From CAVSUB01 sp963730995 (GTDB lineage: Bacteria; Acidobacteriota; Vicinamibacteria; Vicinamibacterales; 2-12-FULL-66-21): 64,000 bases of DNA. Shown here one piece after another: positions 45,633 through 54,142 of this stretch (its first letter is position 1; each line of letters begins with the position of its first letter). Where the stretch lies: the NCBI GenBank assembly GCA_963730995.1, contig CAVSUB010000012.1, positions 682,001 through 746,000 of the forward strand, read 5' to 3'. Made by a program: the position numbers and the translations under genes. The notes beneath the pieces were generated by a model. It searched no databases, was not told where the DNA came from, and saw only the letters and a list, made by a program, of their open reading frames with translations.

Positions 45633-48600
45633 GTGGACATCATCCACGACGTCCGGCGGCGATGGCGATACAAGCTGGCGCTGCGGGGCGCGGTCGGGGT
45701 GCTGGGGCTCGGCGTCGCCGCGCTGCTGCTCTCGGCATTCGGGCTGGAGTCGTGGCGCTTCAGCGCCGGCTCGATTATCACGTTCCGGGTCGTGCTGGGG
45801 CTGACGCTCGCTGCCCTGACGTACTGGTTCCTCCTGAGGCCGCTGCTGCGAAGCGTCTCGGACGAGCAGGTGGCGTTGTATCTCGAGGAGCACGAGCCCT
45901 CGCTCCAGTCGGCGATCATCAGCGCCGTCGAGATGAGCGCCGTCAACGCTGCGAGCACCACTGAGTCCCCGCACTCGGCCGCGCTCGTTGAGCGCCTCGT
46001 GCAGTCCGCCGTGGAGAAATGCCAGGCGATCGACAGAGGACGCGCGGTCGAACGGCGCCCGGTTCGGCGTTACGCAGGGATCATCGCGGCGATTGCCGTT
46101 GTGACGCTGGCCGTGTTCTCACTGGGCCCGGCATACCTGCGGCACGCGCTCTCGGCGCTGCTGATCGTCTCCCGAAGCGTCGAGGCGGCCGCGCCATACC
46201 GCATCGAGGTGACGCCTGGAAATGCGACGGTACCGAAAGGAATCGATCAGACGGTCAAGGCGAAGCTCGAAGGGTTCGACTCCGAACAGGCCGCGCTCAT
46301 GGTGCGCAAGTCGCCCGACGCGCCATTCGAGCGAATGTCGCTCGTTCGTTCGGAGACTGCTGCGGCGGACGCCCATCAGTACGAGGGCATGCTCTTCGAT
46401 CTGGCGGGGCCGATCGACTACTTCGTGGAAGCGGCCGGTGTGCGATCGCCCACGTACACGCTGAAGGTCGTCGATCTTCCGTACGTGCAGAAGCTCGAGC
46501 TCGAGTATCACTTTCCTGCGTACACGGGCCTCGAGCCCCGCAAGGTCGAGGACGGCGGCGACATCGCCGTGTTGAAGGGGACCGAAGTCCGCGTGCACGT
46601 CGTGCCGACGATGACGTCGCCGGGCGGGCAGATCCTTCTGCACGACAAGGACTCCGCGGGGCTGGCGCCTCGCGCTGGCGGCGATGGCGGTCTCGACGGC
46701 AAGTTCGTGGCCGACCGCGATGGCTTCTATCGCATCGAGCTCGACGCGCCAACTGGCGAGAAGGTGGCGGCGTCGCCGCAGTACACGATCGACGTGCTGG
46801 CCGATCAGCCGCCGACCGTCTCGATCTCGAAGCCGGGGCGCGATACGTCGGCGTCCCCGATCGAGGAAGTGTTCGTCGAAGCGCGCGCCGAAGACGACTA
46901 CGGCGTCAAGGATCTCGAGCTCGTGTACTCCGTCAACGGCGGCGCCGAGAAGACGCTGCGCCTGTTCGACGGAAAGAACCGGCTGAGCGAGGTGACGGCG
47001 GGGCACACGTTCTATCTGGAGGAGCTGAACGTCGCGCCGGGGGATTTCGTTTCCTACTACGCGCGCGCGGCGGACAACGATGCTGTGGCCGGCGCCAAGC
47101 GCACGACGAGCGACTTGTACTTCCTGCAGATTCGTCCGCTGCGCAAGGAGTTCAAGCGCGCCGAGTCCAACGCCGGGGGTGGCGGCGGGGGCGGCGGCAA
47201 CCAGCAGGTTGGCGCGTTGTCGCAGCAGCAACGTCAAATCATTGCGGCCACGTTCAACATCAACCGCGACCGCAAGACCATGTCGGCCGACAAGTTGCGG
47301 GAGAACTCTACCGTCATCGCGTTGTCGCAGGCGAAGCTGCGCGATCAGGTGGACGGCCTGGTTACGCGTATGAACAGCCGCCTGGTCCAGCAGGACCCGG
47401 CCTTCAAGAAGGTTGCGGAACTGCTGCCGCAGGCAGTCACCGAGATGAAGTCTGCCGAAGGGAAGCTCCAGCAGGCGAGCCCTGACGGCGCGATCCCCTT
47501 CGAGCAGAAGGCACTGCAGATCCTCCAGAAAGCCGAGGAGGAGTACGAAGTCCAGGTCAGCATGCAGCGACAGGGCGGCGGCGGTGGCGGCGGTGGGCAG
47601 AGTCAGATGGCCGAGGATCTGGCCGACTTGTTCGAGCTCGAGATGGACAAGATGGCCAATCAGTACGAAACGGCGCAGCGCGCCCAGCAGCAGCAATCGG
47701 ATCAGAAGGTGGACGAGCTCGCAGAAAAACTGAAGGAGCTCGCCCGGCGACAGGAGCAGGAAGCCGAGCGCCTGCGGCAGCGCGCAGCCGGGCAGCAGAC
47801 CGGCTCGGGTGGGAGCAACCAGCGGCAGCTGGCCGATCAGGTCGAGGAAGCCGCGCGGCGTCTGGAGCAGTTGTCGCGTGAAGAGAATCGCCCCGATCTG
47901 ATGGATTCCGCGCGACGGATGCGCGAGGCGGCCGATCAGATGCGACAGGCAGCCGCCAATGGCGGTCAGATGAGCGCCGCGCAGGCGACCTCCGCCCTGC
48001 AGCGGCTGCAGGACGCGCAGCGCAAGCTGCAGCAGTCGCAGCAGGCGCGCGGCACGCGGGACGTCGCCGATGCCCAGCGTCAGGCCGAGGAGATGGCGCG
48101 CGATCAGCAGCAGATCGCTGAAGGCGTGAAAGGCCTCGAAGGCACCACCGTCGAGAACCGCGTCGACAAGATCCAGCAGCTGAGCGACCGCAAAGAGACG
48201 CTCGAGTCGAAGGCGACCGCACTGGAGAATCAGCTGGACAAATCCGCGTCGGACATGCGGAAGAGCGATCCCGACGCGGCAAAGAAACTCGCGGACGCCG
48301 CGCGTGCGATGCGCGACAGCCGGTTGCGCGACACGATTCGGTATACGCGGTCGCAGATTCGCGCCGGCCTCCAGGGATCCCAGGTCAACGATCTCGAGCA
48401 GCGCATCGGCAGCAGCCTCGAGGATCTCCGGAAGCGCCTCGGCGACGCCGCTTCGTCAGTCGGCAACTCGCGGCCCGATGCGATGGGTGACGCGCTCGAC
48501 AGGGCCCAGCAGGTCGCACGCGGGCTGCAGTCGCTCGACGAGCGGATGCGCGAGCGGACGGGCCAGGGCCGGCAGGGGCAGCAGGGGCAACAAGGCCAAC

Positions 48601-49352
48601 AGGGGCAGCAGGGCCGCAATGGTCAGCAGGGGCAACAGGGCCAGTCAGGCCAGCAGGGCCAATCAGGCCAGCAAGGACAGTCGGGTCAACAGGGCCAATC
48701 CGGCCAGCAGGGGCAGTCCGGTCAGCAAGGCCAGCAGGGTCAGAGCGGTCAACAAGGCCAAGGTGGTCAACAGGGCCAGGGCGGTCAACAAGGCCAGGGT
48801 GGCCAGCAGGCGCAGGGCGGTCAGCAGGGTGGTAATGGAGGCCGGAACGACGGCGCCCCGACCAACGGCGGGCGCAACGGCGACGGCGACACCTACGGGG
48901 CCAACACCGCTGGAGGTTCGACGTACGGCTCCGGTGACCGTCGCTACAGCAACGGCCTGTTCACACCTGGTGACGTCCGCCAGTTCCGCGGCGAGGTGCG
49001 CCAGTACACCGGCCAGGTCGAGCAGCTTCGCCGGGCACTTCAGGGCCAGCGGATCGATCCGCGCGAGCTCGATGAGGTATTGAAAGGGCTTCGACGTCTC
49101 GACGATGACCGCGTCTATCAGGATGCCGCTGAGCTGACGCGCCTCCAGAGTCAGGTCGCCGACGGAATGAAGCGGTTCGAGTACGGCCTGCGCCGGCGTG
49201 TCGAGGGGGATGCCAATCAGGTGCTCCTCTCGGGCAGCGACGAGGTGCCGGAGCAGTTCAGGAAGCTTGTCGAGCAGTACTACCGGTCCCTCTCGAAAGC
49301 GCCCGAGAAGGCCGGCGACAAGCCGCTCGACAAAGCACCGGACAGGAAGTGA
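45633..49352 (+). CDS. Large DUF4175-like membrane protein with coiled coil and Gln/Gly repeat
   Basis: A 1239-residue protein starting at GTG 45633 (GAGG about 13 bases upstream). Three membrane helices (about 18-40, 48-72, 145-165) anchor a periplasmic part with several Ig-like domains (about 190-510). A long helical/coiled-coil section (about 535-950) includes QQQQSDQKVDELAEKLKELA and similar stretches. A low-complexity segment of about 90 residues of G-Q-Q, G-Q-S and G-Q-G follows (about 980-1070), then a conserved C-terminal helical domain (about 1110-1225). DUF4175 proteins are typically encoded at the end of MoxR-BatA operons. The Gln/Gly repeat resembles a collagen-like triplet but with Gln rather than Pro, so a flexible linker is more likely than a true collagen. 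Confidence 0.82.
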   Translation: MDIIHDVRRRWRYKLALRGAVGVLGLGVAALLLSAFGLESWRFSAGSIITFRVVLGLTLAALTYWFLLRPLLRSVSDEQVALYLEEHEPSLQSAIISAVEMSAVNAASTTESPHSAALVERLVQSAVEKCQAIDRGRAVERRPVRRYAGIIAAIAVVTLAVFSLGPAYLRHALSALLIVSRSVEAAAPYRIEVTPGNATVPKGIDQTVKAKLEGFDSEQAALMVRKSPDAPFERMSLVRSETAAADAHQYEGMLFDLAGPIDYFVEAAGVRSPTYTLKVVDLPYVQKLELEYHFPAYTGLEPRKVEDGGDIAVLKGTEVRVHVVPTMTSPGGQILLHDKDSAGLAPRAGGDGGLDGKFVADRDGFYRIELDAPTGEKVAASPQYTIDVLADQPPTVSISKPGRDTSASPIEEVFVEARAEDDYGVKDLELVYSVNGGAEKTLRLFDGKNRLSEVTAGHTFYLEELNVAPGDFVSYYARAADNDAVAGAKRTTSDLYFLQIRPLRKEFKRAESNAGGGGGGGGNQQVGALSQQQRQIIAATFNINRDRKTMSADKLRENSTVIALSQAKLRDQVDGLVTRMNSRLVQQDPAFKKVAELLPQAVTEMKSAEGKLQQASPDGAIPFEQKALQILQKAEEEYEVQVSMQRQGGGGGGGGQSQMAEDLADLFELEMDKMANQYETAQRAQQQQSDQKVDELAEKLKELARRQEQEAERLRQRAAGQQTGSGGSNQRQLADQVEEAARRLEQLSREENRPDLMDSARRMREAADQMRQAAANGGQMSAAQATSALQRLQDAQRKLQQSQQARGTRDVADAQRQAEEMARDQQQIAEGVKGLEGTTVENRVDKIQQLSDRKETLESKATALENQLDKSASDMRKSDPDAAKKLADAARAMRDSRLRDTIRYTRSQIRAGLQGSQVNDLEQRIGSSLEDLRKRLGDAASSVGNSRPDAMGDALDRAQQVARGLQSLDERMRERTGQGRQGQQGQQGQQGQQGRNGQQGQQGQSGQQGQSGQQGQSGQQGQSGQQGQSGQQGQQGQSGQQGQGGQQGQGGQQGQGGQQAQGGQQGGNGGRNDGAPTNGGRNGDGDTYGANTAGGSTYGSGDRRYSNGLFTPGDVRQFRGEVRQYTGQVEQLRRALQGQRIDPRELDEVLKGLRRLDDDRVYQDAAELTRLQSQVADGMKRFEYGLRRRVEGDANQVLLSGSDEVPEQFRKLVEQYYRSLSKAPEKAGDKPLDKAPDRK
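48571..48835 (+). repeat. Coding tandem repeat for the Gln/Gly segment
   Basis: Units such as CAGCAGGGCCAATCAGGC (18 bases) and GGTCAACAAGGCCAG (15 bases) recur within the DUF4175-like gene and encode GQQGQS and GQQGQG. Nearly identical neighbours suggest variation in copy number between strains. Confidence 0.85.
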
Positions 49353-49569
49353 CGCGCATCGCGGCGCGCTCTCGCACCAGAGCAGCCGGACTTGTCGCCC
49401 TGTTCGTGATCTCCGCGACCGCGCTGACCTTCGCGCAGTTCCAGGGGTTTCGCGCAACACCGACATCTCCCGGGAACGCGAGGCGGAAGACCCGCGGTTC
49501 TTCTACGAGTTCTCGCCGAACGGATATGCGGTGGGGATCAACGTCGTGATGTATGCGATGACGCGCTGA
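49349..49569 (+). pseudogene. Internally deleted DUF4159 protein at the 3' end of the operon
   Basis: GTG 49349 overlaps the DUF4175 stop. The frame encodes a signal peptide (GLVALFVISATALTFAQ) and then, after restoring one missing base in GGGGTTT (49444-49450), the sequence RNTDISREREAEDPRFFYEF and NGYAVGINVVMYAMTR. The latter corresponds to the C-terminal end of DUF4159 (compare KFGVNYVIYGMTH of the gene at 40530). Nearly the whole flavodoxin-like core between is missing. It is either a deletion relic of a second DUF4159 gene or a short secreted derivative of about 73 residues. Confidence 0.6.
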
Positions 49570-49572
49570 GAC

Positions 49573-49612
49573 TGGGTTCCAGGGGTTCTGGAGGTTCTAG
49601 AGGTTCAGGGTT
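49573..49612. repeat. GGTTCT array, single arm (copy A2)
   Basis: Units GGGTTCC, GGGGTTCTGG, AGGTTCTAG and AGGTTCAGGGTTC follow three bases after the preceding stop codon. The complementary arm is absent. Confidence 0.75.
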
Positions 49613-49623
49613 CGCGCGACTGC

Positions 49624-49653
49624 TTGACGCCTGCGGAAACATCCGAATATACT
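49624..49653 (+). promoter_or_regulatory. Sigma-70 promoter of the lysine/DAP operon
   Basis: TTGACG (49624-49629) and TATACT (49648-49653), 18 bases apart, are the best housekeeping promoter in the window. Transcription would start about 49660, just before the ATG at 49661. Confidence 0.65.
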
Positions 49654-49660
49654 CAGCAGA

Positions 49661-49741
49661 ATGTTCGCGACGCACAAAACCATCGGCCGAAAGCGGGTCA
49701 AGCGACTCTGCAGGTCGGTGGTGTATGTGCGTCCGCTGTAA
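49661..49741 (+). CDS. Candidate leader peptide of the lysine operon (26 codons)
   Basis: ATG 49661 lies at or near the predicted transcription start, so translation would be leaderless. The 26-codon frame ends with TAA (49739-49741). It contains Lys at codons 6, 11 and 14, and two Thr and one Ile, i.e. six residues of the aspartate family, besides seven Arg/His. A ribosome stalled at a lysine codon would leave the antiterminator arm (49713-49721) free. A ribosome reaching the stop would cover it. Lysine is not arranged in a run as in classical attenuators, so this remains a hypothesis. Confidence 0.35.
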   Translation: MFATHKTIGRKRVKRLCRSVVYVRPL

Positions 49742-49788
49742 ATGAAGCAGCCAGCTCCGAACATACGGAGATAAACGGACGATACGAA

Positions 49789-49825
49789 CCCGCTGACCGA
49801 GCAACCGGTCGGCGGGTTTTTTTTT
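49789..49825 (+). terminator. Intrinsic terminator in the asd leader
   Basis: CCCGCTGACCG (49789-49799) pairs with CGGTCGGCGGG (49806-49816) over 11 positions (one G-U) and is followed directly by nine T (49817-49825). Its position 36 bases before the asd start means that it must be conditional. Confidence 0.85.
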
Positions 49826-49861
49826 GACTCGTGTTCTCGCTATTGGAGTAATCGACGCATC

Positions 49862-50932
49862 ATGGGCACAGTGGACCGATCGCCAGAGCAACACATCGAA
49901 GTTGGAATCCTCGGCGCCACCGGGATGGTGGGGCAGCAGTTCATCCGCCTGCTGGCGGGCCATCCATGGTTCAAGCCGACGTGGCTCGCGGCGAGCGGCC
50001 GGTCGGAGGGTAAGGCCTACGGCGATGCCGTCTCATGGCGCCTCGACTCTCCACCGCCCGAAGAGGTCCGCCGCATGGAGGTTCAAGCCTGCACGCCGGG
50101 CAAGGGACCCCGCCTGGTGTTCTCCGCGCTCGACGCGTCGGTAGCGACGGAGCTCGAACCGGCATTCGCCGCCGCCGGTCACCTCGTGATCAGCAACACA
50201 CGGACCTCGCGGATGGACCCCGCGGTGCCGCTCGTCATCCCCGAAGTCAACGCCGATCATCTCGGTCTCATCCGACGCCAGCGCCGCGAGCGCGACTGGT
50301 CGGGCGCCATCGTCACCAACCCGAACTGTTCGACGATTGTCATCGCGATGGTGCTGGCGCCGCTCCGTGTTTTCGGTCTGCGCTCGGTGATGGTGACGAC
50401 GTTGCAAGCTGTCTCGGGCGCGGGATATCCCGGCGTACCGTCCCTCGACATCCTCGGCAACGTCATTCCGGCGATCTCCGGCGAGGAGGAGAAGATCGAG
50501 AGCGAGACCCAGAAGATCCTCGGCGCTTACGCAGACGATGCGGTCTCGGCCCATGGCGTGGTCCTGAGCGCTCAGACGACTCGCGTGCCGGTTATCGATG
50601 GGCACACGGCGTCGCTGTCTGTCGCCCTCGACTCCAGGCCGTCCCCCGATGAAGTCCGCTCCGCGTTGCGGTCGTTCACGGGCAAGCCGCAGGATCTCGG
50701 CCTCCCGAGCGCGCCCAATGTGCCGATCGACGTGTCGGATGCTCCCGACCGCCCGCAGCCGAGGCTCGACGCAGGCAAGGGCGGCGGGATGACGGTCACT
50801 GTCGGCCGCGTTCGTCCCTGTCCGATCCTCGGCACCAAGCTCGTGGCGATGGGGCACAACACGATCCGTGGCGCCGCGGGCGCGGCGCTGCTGAACGCGG
50901 AGCTGATGCTCGCCGACGGATGGGTCGATTGA
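49862..50932 (+). CDS. asd: Aspartate-semialdehyde dehydrogenase
   Basis: The 356-residue NADPH enzyme reduces aspartyl phosphate to aspartate semialdehyde, the branch point to lysine/DAP, threonine and methionine. Residues 14-22 have the Rossmann motif GILGATGMVGQ. The catalytic cysteine lies in VTNPNCSTI (about 155-163) and the substrate-binding motifs in QAVSGAGYPG (about 181-190) and the C-terminal HNTIRGAAGAA. The sequence resembles the archaeal/fungal-type subgroup. It is first in the operon and overlaps lysC (TGATG). GGAG lies 13 bases before ATG 49862, rather far. Confidence 0.95.
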   Translation: MGTVDRSPEQHIEVGILGATGMVGQQFIRLLAGHPWFKPTWLAASGRSEGKAYGDAVSWRLDSPPPEEVRRMEVQACTPGKGPRLVFSALDASVATELEPAFAAAGHLVISNTRTSRMDPAVPLVIPEVNADHLGLIRRQRRERDWSGAIVTNPNCSTIVIAMVLAPLRVFGLRSVMVTTLQAVSGAGYPGVPSLDILGNVIPAISGEEEKIESETQKILGAYADDAVSAHGVVLSAQTTRVPVIDGHTASLSVALDSRPSPDEVRSALRSFTGKPQDLGLPSAPNVPIDVSDAPDRPQPRLDAGKGGGMTVTVGRVRPCPILGTKLVAMGHNTIRGAAGAALLNAELMLADGWVD

Positions 50933-52371
50933 TGGCTGCAACATCCGCCGTCGGAACGGTCGTGATGAAGTTCGGCGGCACATCGGTGGCGGATGCCGAA
51001 GCCATCGGCCGTCTGCTGTCGATTGTGACGGCGGCGATACGGACCCTCGATGTCCCGCCTGTCGTGGTCGTCTCGGCGACGTCAGGGACAACCGATCAGC
51101 TCCTCGCCCTGGCCTCCGATGCGCAGCGCGGGTCGGACGGAGTGGACGCCGGCGTCGATCGCGTTCTCACCCGGCACCTCGATCTGGTGAACGTGCTCAC
51201 CACGGGGGAGCGGGCGTCCGCGCTCGCAGCCCTCGTCACGCGCGATCTCGAGGACCTCCGGGCCGTGCTGACGGCAATCTCGATCCTGCGTGAGTCCTCG
51301 CCTCGATCGCTCGATGCGGTCGCGGCGGTCGGCGAGATCGTCAGCAGCCGCATCGTTGCCGCCGCGTTCGAAGAAGCGAACGTGCCTGCCGCGTGGGTCG
51401 ATGCCAGGCGCGCGCTCGTCACCAACGACCAGCACACCGCCGCCCTGCCGCTGGCGCTCGAGACCCGCGGGGCCGTCGAACGCGAGATTGTCCCGTGTCT
51501 CCTCGAGGGCCGCGTTCCTGTTCTCGGGGGCTTCGTCGGCAGCACCTCGTCGGGTGCCACGACCACGCTCGGTCGCGGCGGATCGGACTATTCGGCGGCG
51601 CTGATGGGCGCGGGCGTACACGGGCTGACAGGTCCACGCGGCGCTCGGCTGGAGTGTCGCGAGATTCAGATCTGGACCGACGTGGACGGCATGCTGACCG
51701 CGGATCCCCGCGTGGTCGATCGTCCCGCGGTCGTCGAGCGGCTCTCGTTCGCCGAGGCCTCGGAGCTGGCGTATTTCGGCGCGAAAGTGCTGCACCCGAG
51801 CACCATTCTTCCGGCCGTGTCTGCCGACATACCGGTTCGGATCCTCAACAGCCGAAGACCGAATGGCGAAGGCACGAGGATCACCGGTGAACCCTCTTCG
51901 GGCGGCCGCACCGTCGCAGCGCTGGCGTGCAAGCGGCGCGTGACTGTCGTCGAGATCACCTCCACACGCATGCTCATGGCGCACGGGTTCCTGCGTCGTC
52001 TTTTCCAGGTCTTCGAGACTTATCACACGGCTGTCGACGTCGTGACGACTTCCGAAGTCAGCGTGTCGGTCACGGTCGACGACGACCGCCAGCTTCCGGA
52101 GATCGTTGCCGCGCTCGAGCAGTTCGCCGACGTGAGCGTCGAGAAGGACATGGCGATCCTGTGTGCCGTGGGGGACAACCTCACCACCGATCCGCGGCTG
52201 GCCATTCGCCTCCTCTCGGCGCTCGAGGGCGTGACGTTGCGGATGGTGTCGCAGTCAGCGTCCCGCCGGAACGTCACCGTCGTCCTGAGCGATCGTGATG
52301 TTGCGGCGGCCATGACCCGCCTGCATGAAGCGGCCTTTGACGCCACGAGCCGCCTGGGTACCGCCCGATGA
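50932..52371 (+). CDS. lysC: Aspartate kinase
   Basis: The 479-residue product phosphorylates aspartate, the first step of the aspartate family. The start ATG 50932 overlaps the asd stop. The N-terminal kinase motif VMKFGGTSVAD (about 11-21) and the conserved LGRGGSDYSAALMG (about 205-218) and WTDVDGMLTADPR (about 245-257) are intact. Two ACT domains (about 330-470) are the usual site of feedback inhibition by lysine and/or threonine, here with SFAEASELAYFGAKVLHPST in front. It is monofunctional, without a homoserine dehydrogenase or DapDC fusion. dapB overlaps its end by four bases. Confidence 0.95.
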   Translation: MAATSAVGTVVMKFGGTSVADAEAIGRLLSIVTAAIRTLDVPPVVVVSATSGTTDQLLALASDAQRGSDGVDAGVDRVLTRHLDLVNVLTTGERASALAALVTRDLEDLRAVLTAISILRESSPRSLDAVAAVGEIVSSRIVAAAFEEANVPAAWVDARRALVTNDQHTAALPLALETRGAVEREIVPCLLEGRVPVLGGFVGSTSSGATTTLGRGGSDYSAALMGAGVHGLTGPRGARLECREIQIWTDVDGMLTADPRVVDRPAVVERLSFAEASELAYFGAKVLHPSTILPAVSADIPVRILNSRRPNGEGTRITGEPSSGGRTVAALACKRRVTVVEITSTRMLMAHGFLRRLFQVFETYHTAVDVVTTSEVSVSVTVDDDRQLPEIVAALEQFADVSVEKDMAILCAVGDNLTTDPRLAIRLLSALEGVTLRMVSQSASRRNVTVVLSDRDVAAAMTRLHEAAFDATSRLGTAR

Positions 52372-53066
52372 CCGATGCCGCCCCGGCCCACCGCCGTGTG
52401 CTGGTGATCGGACGCGGGCGTATGGGCCGGCTCGTCGAGTCCCTGAGCGGCGAGTACGGGTTCGACGTCGCTGGCTGGGTCGATCGCGAGAACGCAGGTC
52501 GCAGCGCCGACTGGCCGGACGCCGATGTGGCGATTGATTTTTCGACGGGCGACGCGGTTGCCGCGAACTTTCCGACTCTGGCCAGGCGCGGACATCCGGT
52601 CGTCATCGGCGCGACCGGTTGGGGCGCGCACGAAGCGGCCATCCGCCACGAAGCGGAGGCGCGCGGCATCGCCGTGGTCGCTGCACCGAACTTCGCGCTG
52701 GGCGTGACCCTGTTCGGCGCCATCGTGGCGCGCGCTGCGGAACTGATGTCGCACCGCTCAGAGTTCGGCGCGTGGGTGCACGAGCTGCACCACGCGGCGA
52801 AGCGGGACGCGCCGTCGGGTACCGCGCTGGGCTTGATGGAAATCATGCTCGGCTCGGGTTACCGTGCACCGATTGATGTCTCGTCGACGCGGGCGGGGGC
52901 GATCCCCGGGACGCACACGATTGGCTTCGACGGGGGCGGCGAGACCATCACGCTGACGCATACGGCGCGCGATCGAAGCATCTTCGCGCGCGGCGCGCTC
53001 GAGGCGGCCCGTTGGGTCGAGGGACGGCGCGGGTGGTTCACGATGGAGGATGTACTAGGGTTCTAG
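52368..53066 (+). CDS. dapB: 4-hydroxy-tetrahydrodipicolinate reductase
   Basis: A 232-residue NAD(P)H enzyme, somewhat shorter than the usual 250-270 residues. The Rossmann motif is VLVIGRGRMGRL (about 11-22), followed by AIDFSTGDAV, IGATGW and the substrate-binding core FGAWVHELHHAAKRDAPSGT (about 131-150), which has the catalytic HH and K of the family E-x-H-H-x-x-K-x-D-x-P-S-G-T. The last codons (Leu-Gly-Phe-stop) are already part of a GGTTCT array, so the natural C-terminus was probably altered by the repeat. It overlaps lysC by ATGA. Confidence 0.94.
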   Translation: MTDAAPAHRRVLVIGRGRMGRLVESLSGEYGFDVAGWVDRENAGRSADWPDADVAIDFSTGDAVAANFPTLARRGHPVVIGATGWGAHEAAIRHEAEARGIAVVAAPNFALGVTLFGAIVARAAELMSHRSEFGAWVHELHHAAKRDAPSGTALGLMEIMLGSGYRAPIDVSSTRAGAIPGTHTIGFDGGGETITLTHTARDRSIFARGALEAARWVEGRRGWFTMEDVLGF

Positions 53067-53222
53067 GGTTCTAGAGGTTCTAGGGTTCTAAGGGTTCCGG
53101 GTTCTAAAGGTTCTGTGTTCTGGGGGTTCTGGGGTTCCGGGTTCTCAGGTTCGTAGGCGCGAGGTGCCAGCGCCTAGGAACCCTGAACCTTTAGAACTAG
53201 AGAACCACAGAACCCTCGAACC
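53056..53222. repeat. Two-armed GGTTCT / AGAACC array between dapB and dapA (copy A3)
   Basis: The left arm (53056-53152) with nine GGTTCT-type units and the right arm (53177-53222) with AGAACC units frame a short apex hairpin AGGCGC (53155-53160) / GCGCCT (53170-53175). The first unit forms the dapB stop codon and the last one ends five bases before the dapA ribosome-binding site. Confidence 0.88.
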
Positions 53223-53239
53223 ACAAGGAGGGAGCGAAG

Positions 53240-54142
53240 ATGGCGACAGGATGGACGGGCTGTGGGACGGCGCTGGTGACTCCGTTCACCCGCGACGGGG
53301 CGCTCGATGAGCGTGCGGTGCGGCAACTCGCGCGGCGGCAAATCGAGGCAGGCGTGCACTTCCTCGTTCCGTGCGGAACGACTGGCGAGAGTCCGACGCT
53401 CTCGGACGACGAGCGGGTGCGCGTCGTCGAGCTCGTCGTCGAGGTAGCAGACGGCCGTGTTCCGGTCCTCGCCGGCGCCGGCGGATACGACACGCGAGAG
53501 GTCATCGCGAGCGCGCTGCGGATGAAGCGCACCGGCGCGAACGGCATCCTTTCCGTGACGCCCTACTACAACAAGCCGACCCAGGAAGGACTCTTCCAGC
53601 ACTACAGCGCGATTGCGGGCGAGGTGGGGCTCCCGATCGTCGTCTACAACGTGCCCGGCAGGACCGGGTGCAACGTCGAGGTCCCGACGCTCGTTCGTCT
53701 GAGCTCGGTGCCGGGGATCGTCGCCGTCAAGGAAGCATCGGGCAACATGTCGCAGATCTGCGACGTGTGCAGCTCGGTGCCGAACGACTTCGTCGTCCTC
53801 TCGGGAGACGATGCGCTGACGCTGCCGGTGATGGCGGTGGGCGGGCGCGGGGTCATTTCGGTGTCGTCCAACGAGATTCCGTCAGACATGGCGCGCATGG
53901 TCGATCTGGCAGCGTCCAACGATTTCGAGTCGGCGCGGAAGATCCACGCGCGCATCATCCAGCTGCTGCAGGTGAACTTCGTCGAATCGAACCCGGGACC
54001 CGTGAAGTGCGCGATGGCGGCGATGGGCCTGCTCGAGGAAGTGTTCCGCCTGCCGATGGTTCCGCCTCGAGACGCTTCGCGCGCGAAGATCAGGTCCGTG
54101 CTCGAGACGATGGGGCTCCTCGCAGAGACCGCGGCGCGATGA
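53240..54142 (+). CDS. dapA: 4-hydroxy-tetrahydrodipicolinate synthase
   Basis: The 300-residue TIM-barrel lyase condenses pyruvate with aspartate semialdehyde. All catalytic signatures are present: ALVTPF at 11-16, PCGTTGESPTLS (about 43-54), the tyrosine in VYNVPGRTG (about 134-142), and the Schiff-base lysine in VAVKEASGN (about 159-167). A good AAGGAGGGAG precedes ATG 53240. The gene shares its stop with the dapD start (ATGA). The true lysine-pathway enzyme is this one; the copy at 24532 is a divergent paralogue. Confidence 0.96.
   Translation: MATGWTGCGTALVTPFTRDGALDERAVRQLARRQIEAGVHFLVPCGTTGESPTLSDDERVRVVELVVEVADGRVPVLAGAGGYDTREVIASALRMKRTGANGILSVTPYYNKPTQEGLFQHYSAIAGEVGLPIVVYNVPGRTGCNVEVPTLVRLSSVPGIVAVKEASGNMSQICDVCSSVPNDFVVLSGDDALTLPVMAVGGRGVISVSSNEIPSDMARMVDLAASNDFESARKIHARIIQLLQVNFVESNPGPVKCAMAAMGLLEEVFRLPMVPPRDASRAKIRSVLETMGLLAETAAR

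Larger units (their letters stand above)
49660..49825 (+). promoter_or_regulatory. Structured leader with competing antiterminator and terminator upstream of asd
   Basis: The leader ends in a strong intrinsic terminator (49789-49825). Its left arm CCGCTGACC (49790-49798) can instead pair over nine positions (two G-U) with GGTCGGTGG at 49713-49721. Forming this alternative pairing would prevent termination. Between them lie a hairpin CTCCG-AACATA-CGGAG (49755-49770) and the pairing CGTCCG (49730-49735) / CGGACG (49776-49781). The 5' half of the antiterminator overlaps codons 18-21 of a potential leader peptide. The conserved sequence of the lysine riboswitch is not seen. I infer transcription attenuation of the lysine operon. 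Confidence 0.5.

Noticed and set aside
48571..48835. True collagen-like domain
   Set aside because: Gly occurs every third residue but no proline is present, so a stable triple helix is improbable.
49660..49825. c-di-GMP-I riboswitch
   Set aside because: GCACAAAACC...CGAAAG resembles part of the GEMM core, but the second conserved half (GGACGCAAAGCC type) and the tetraloop receptor are absent.
49660..49825. Lysine riboswitch
   Set aside because: The conserved five-helix junction sequence is not found; only the genomic position fits.
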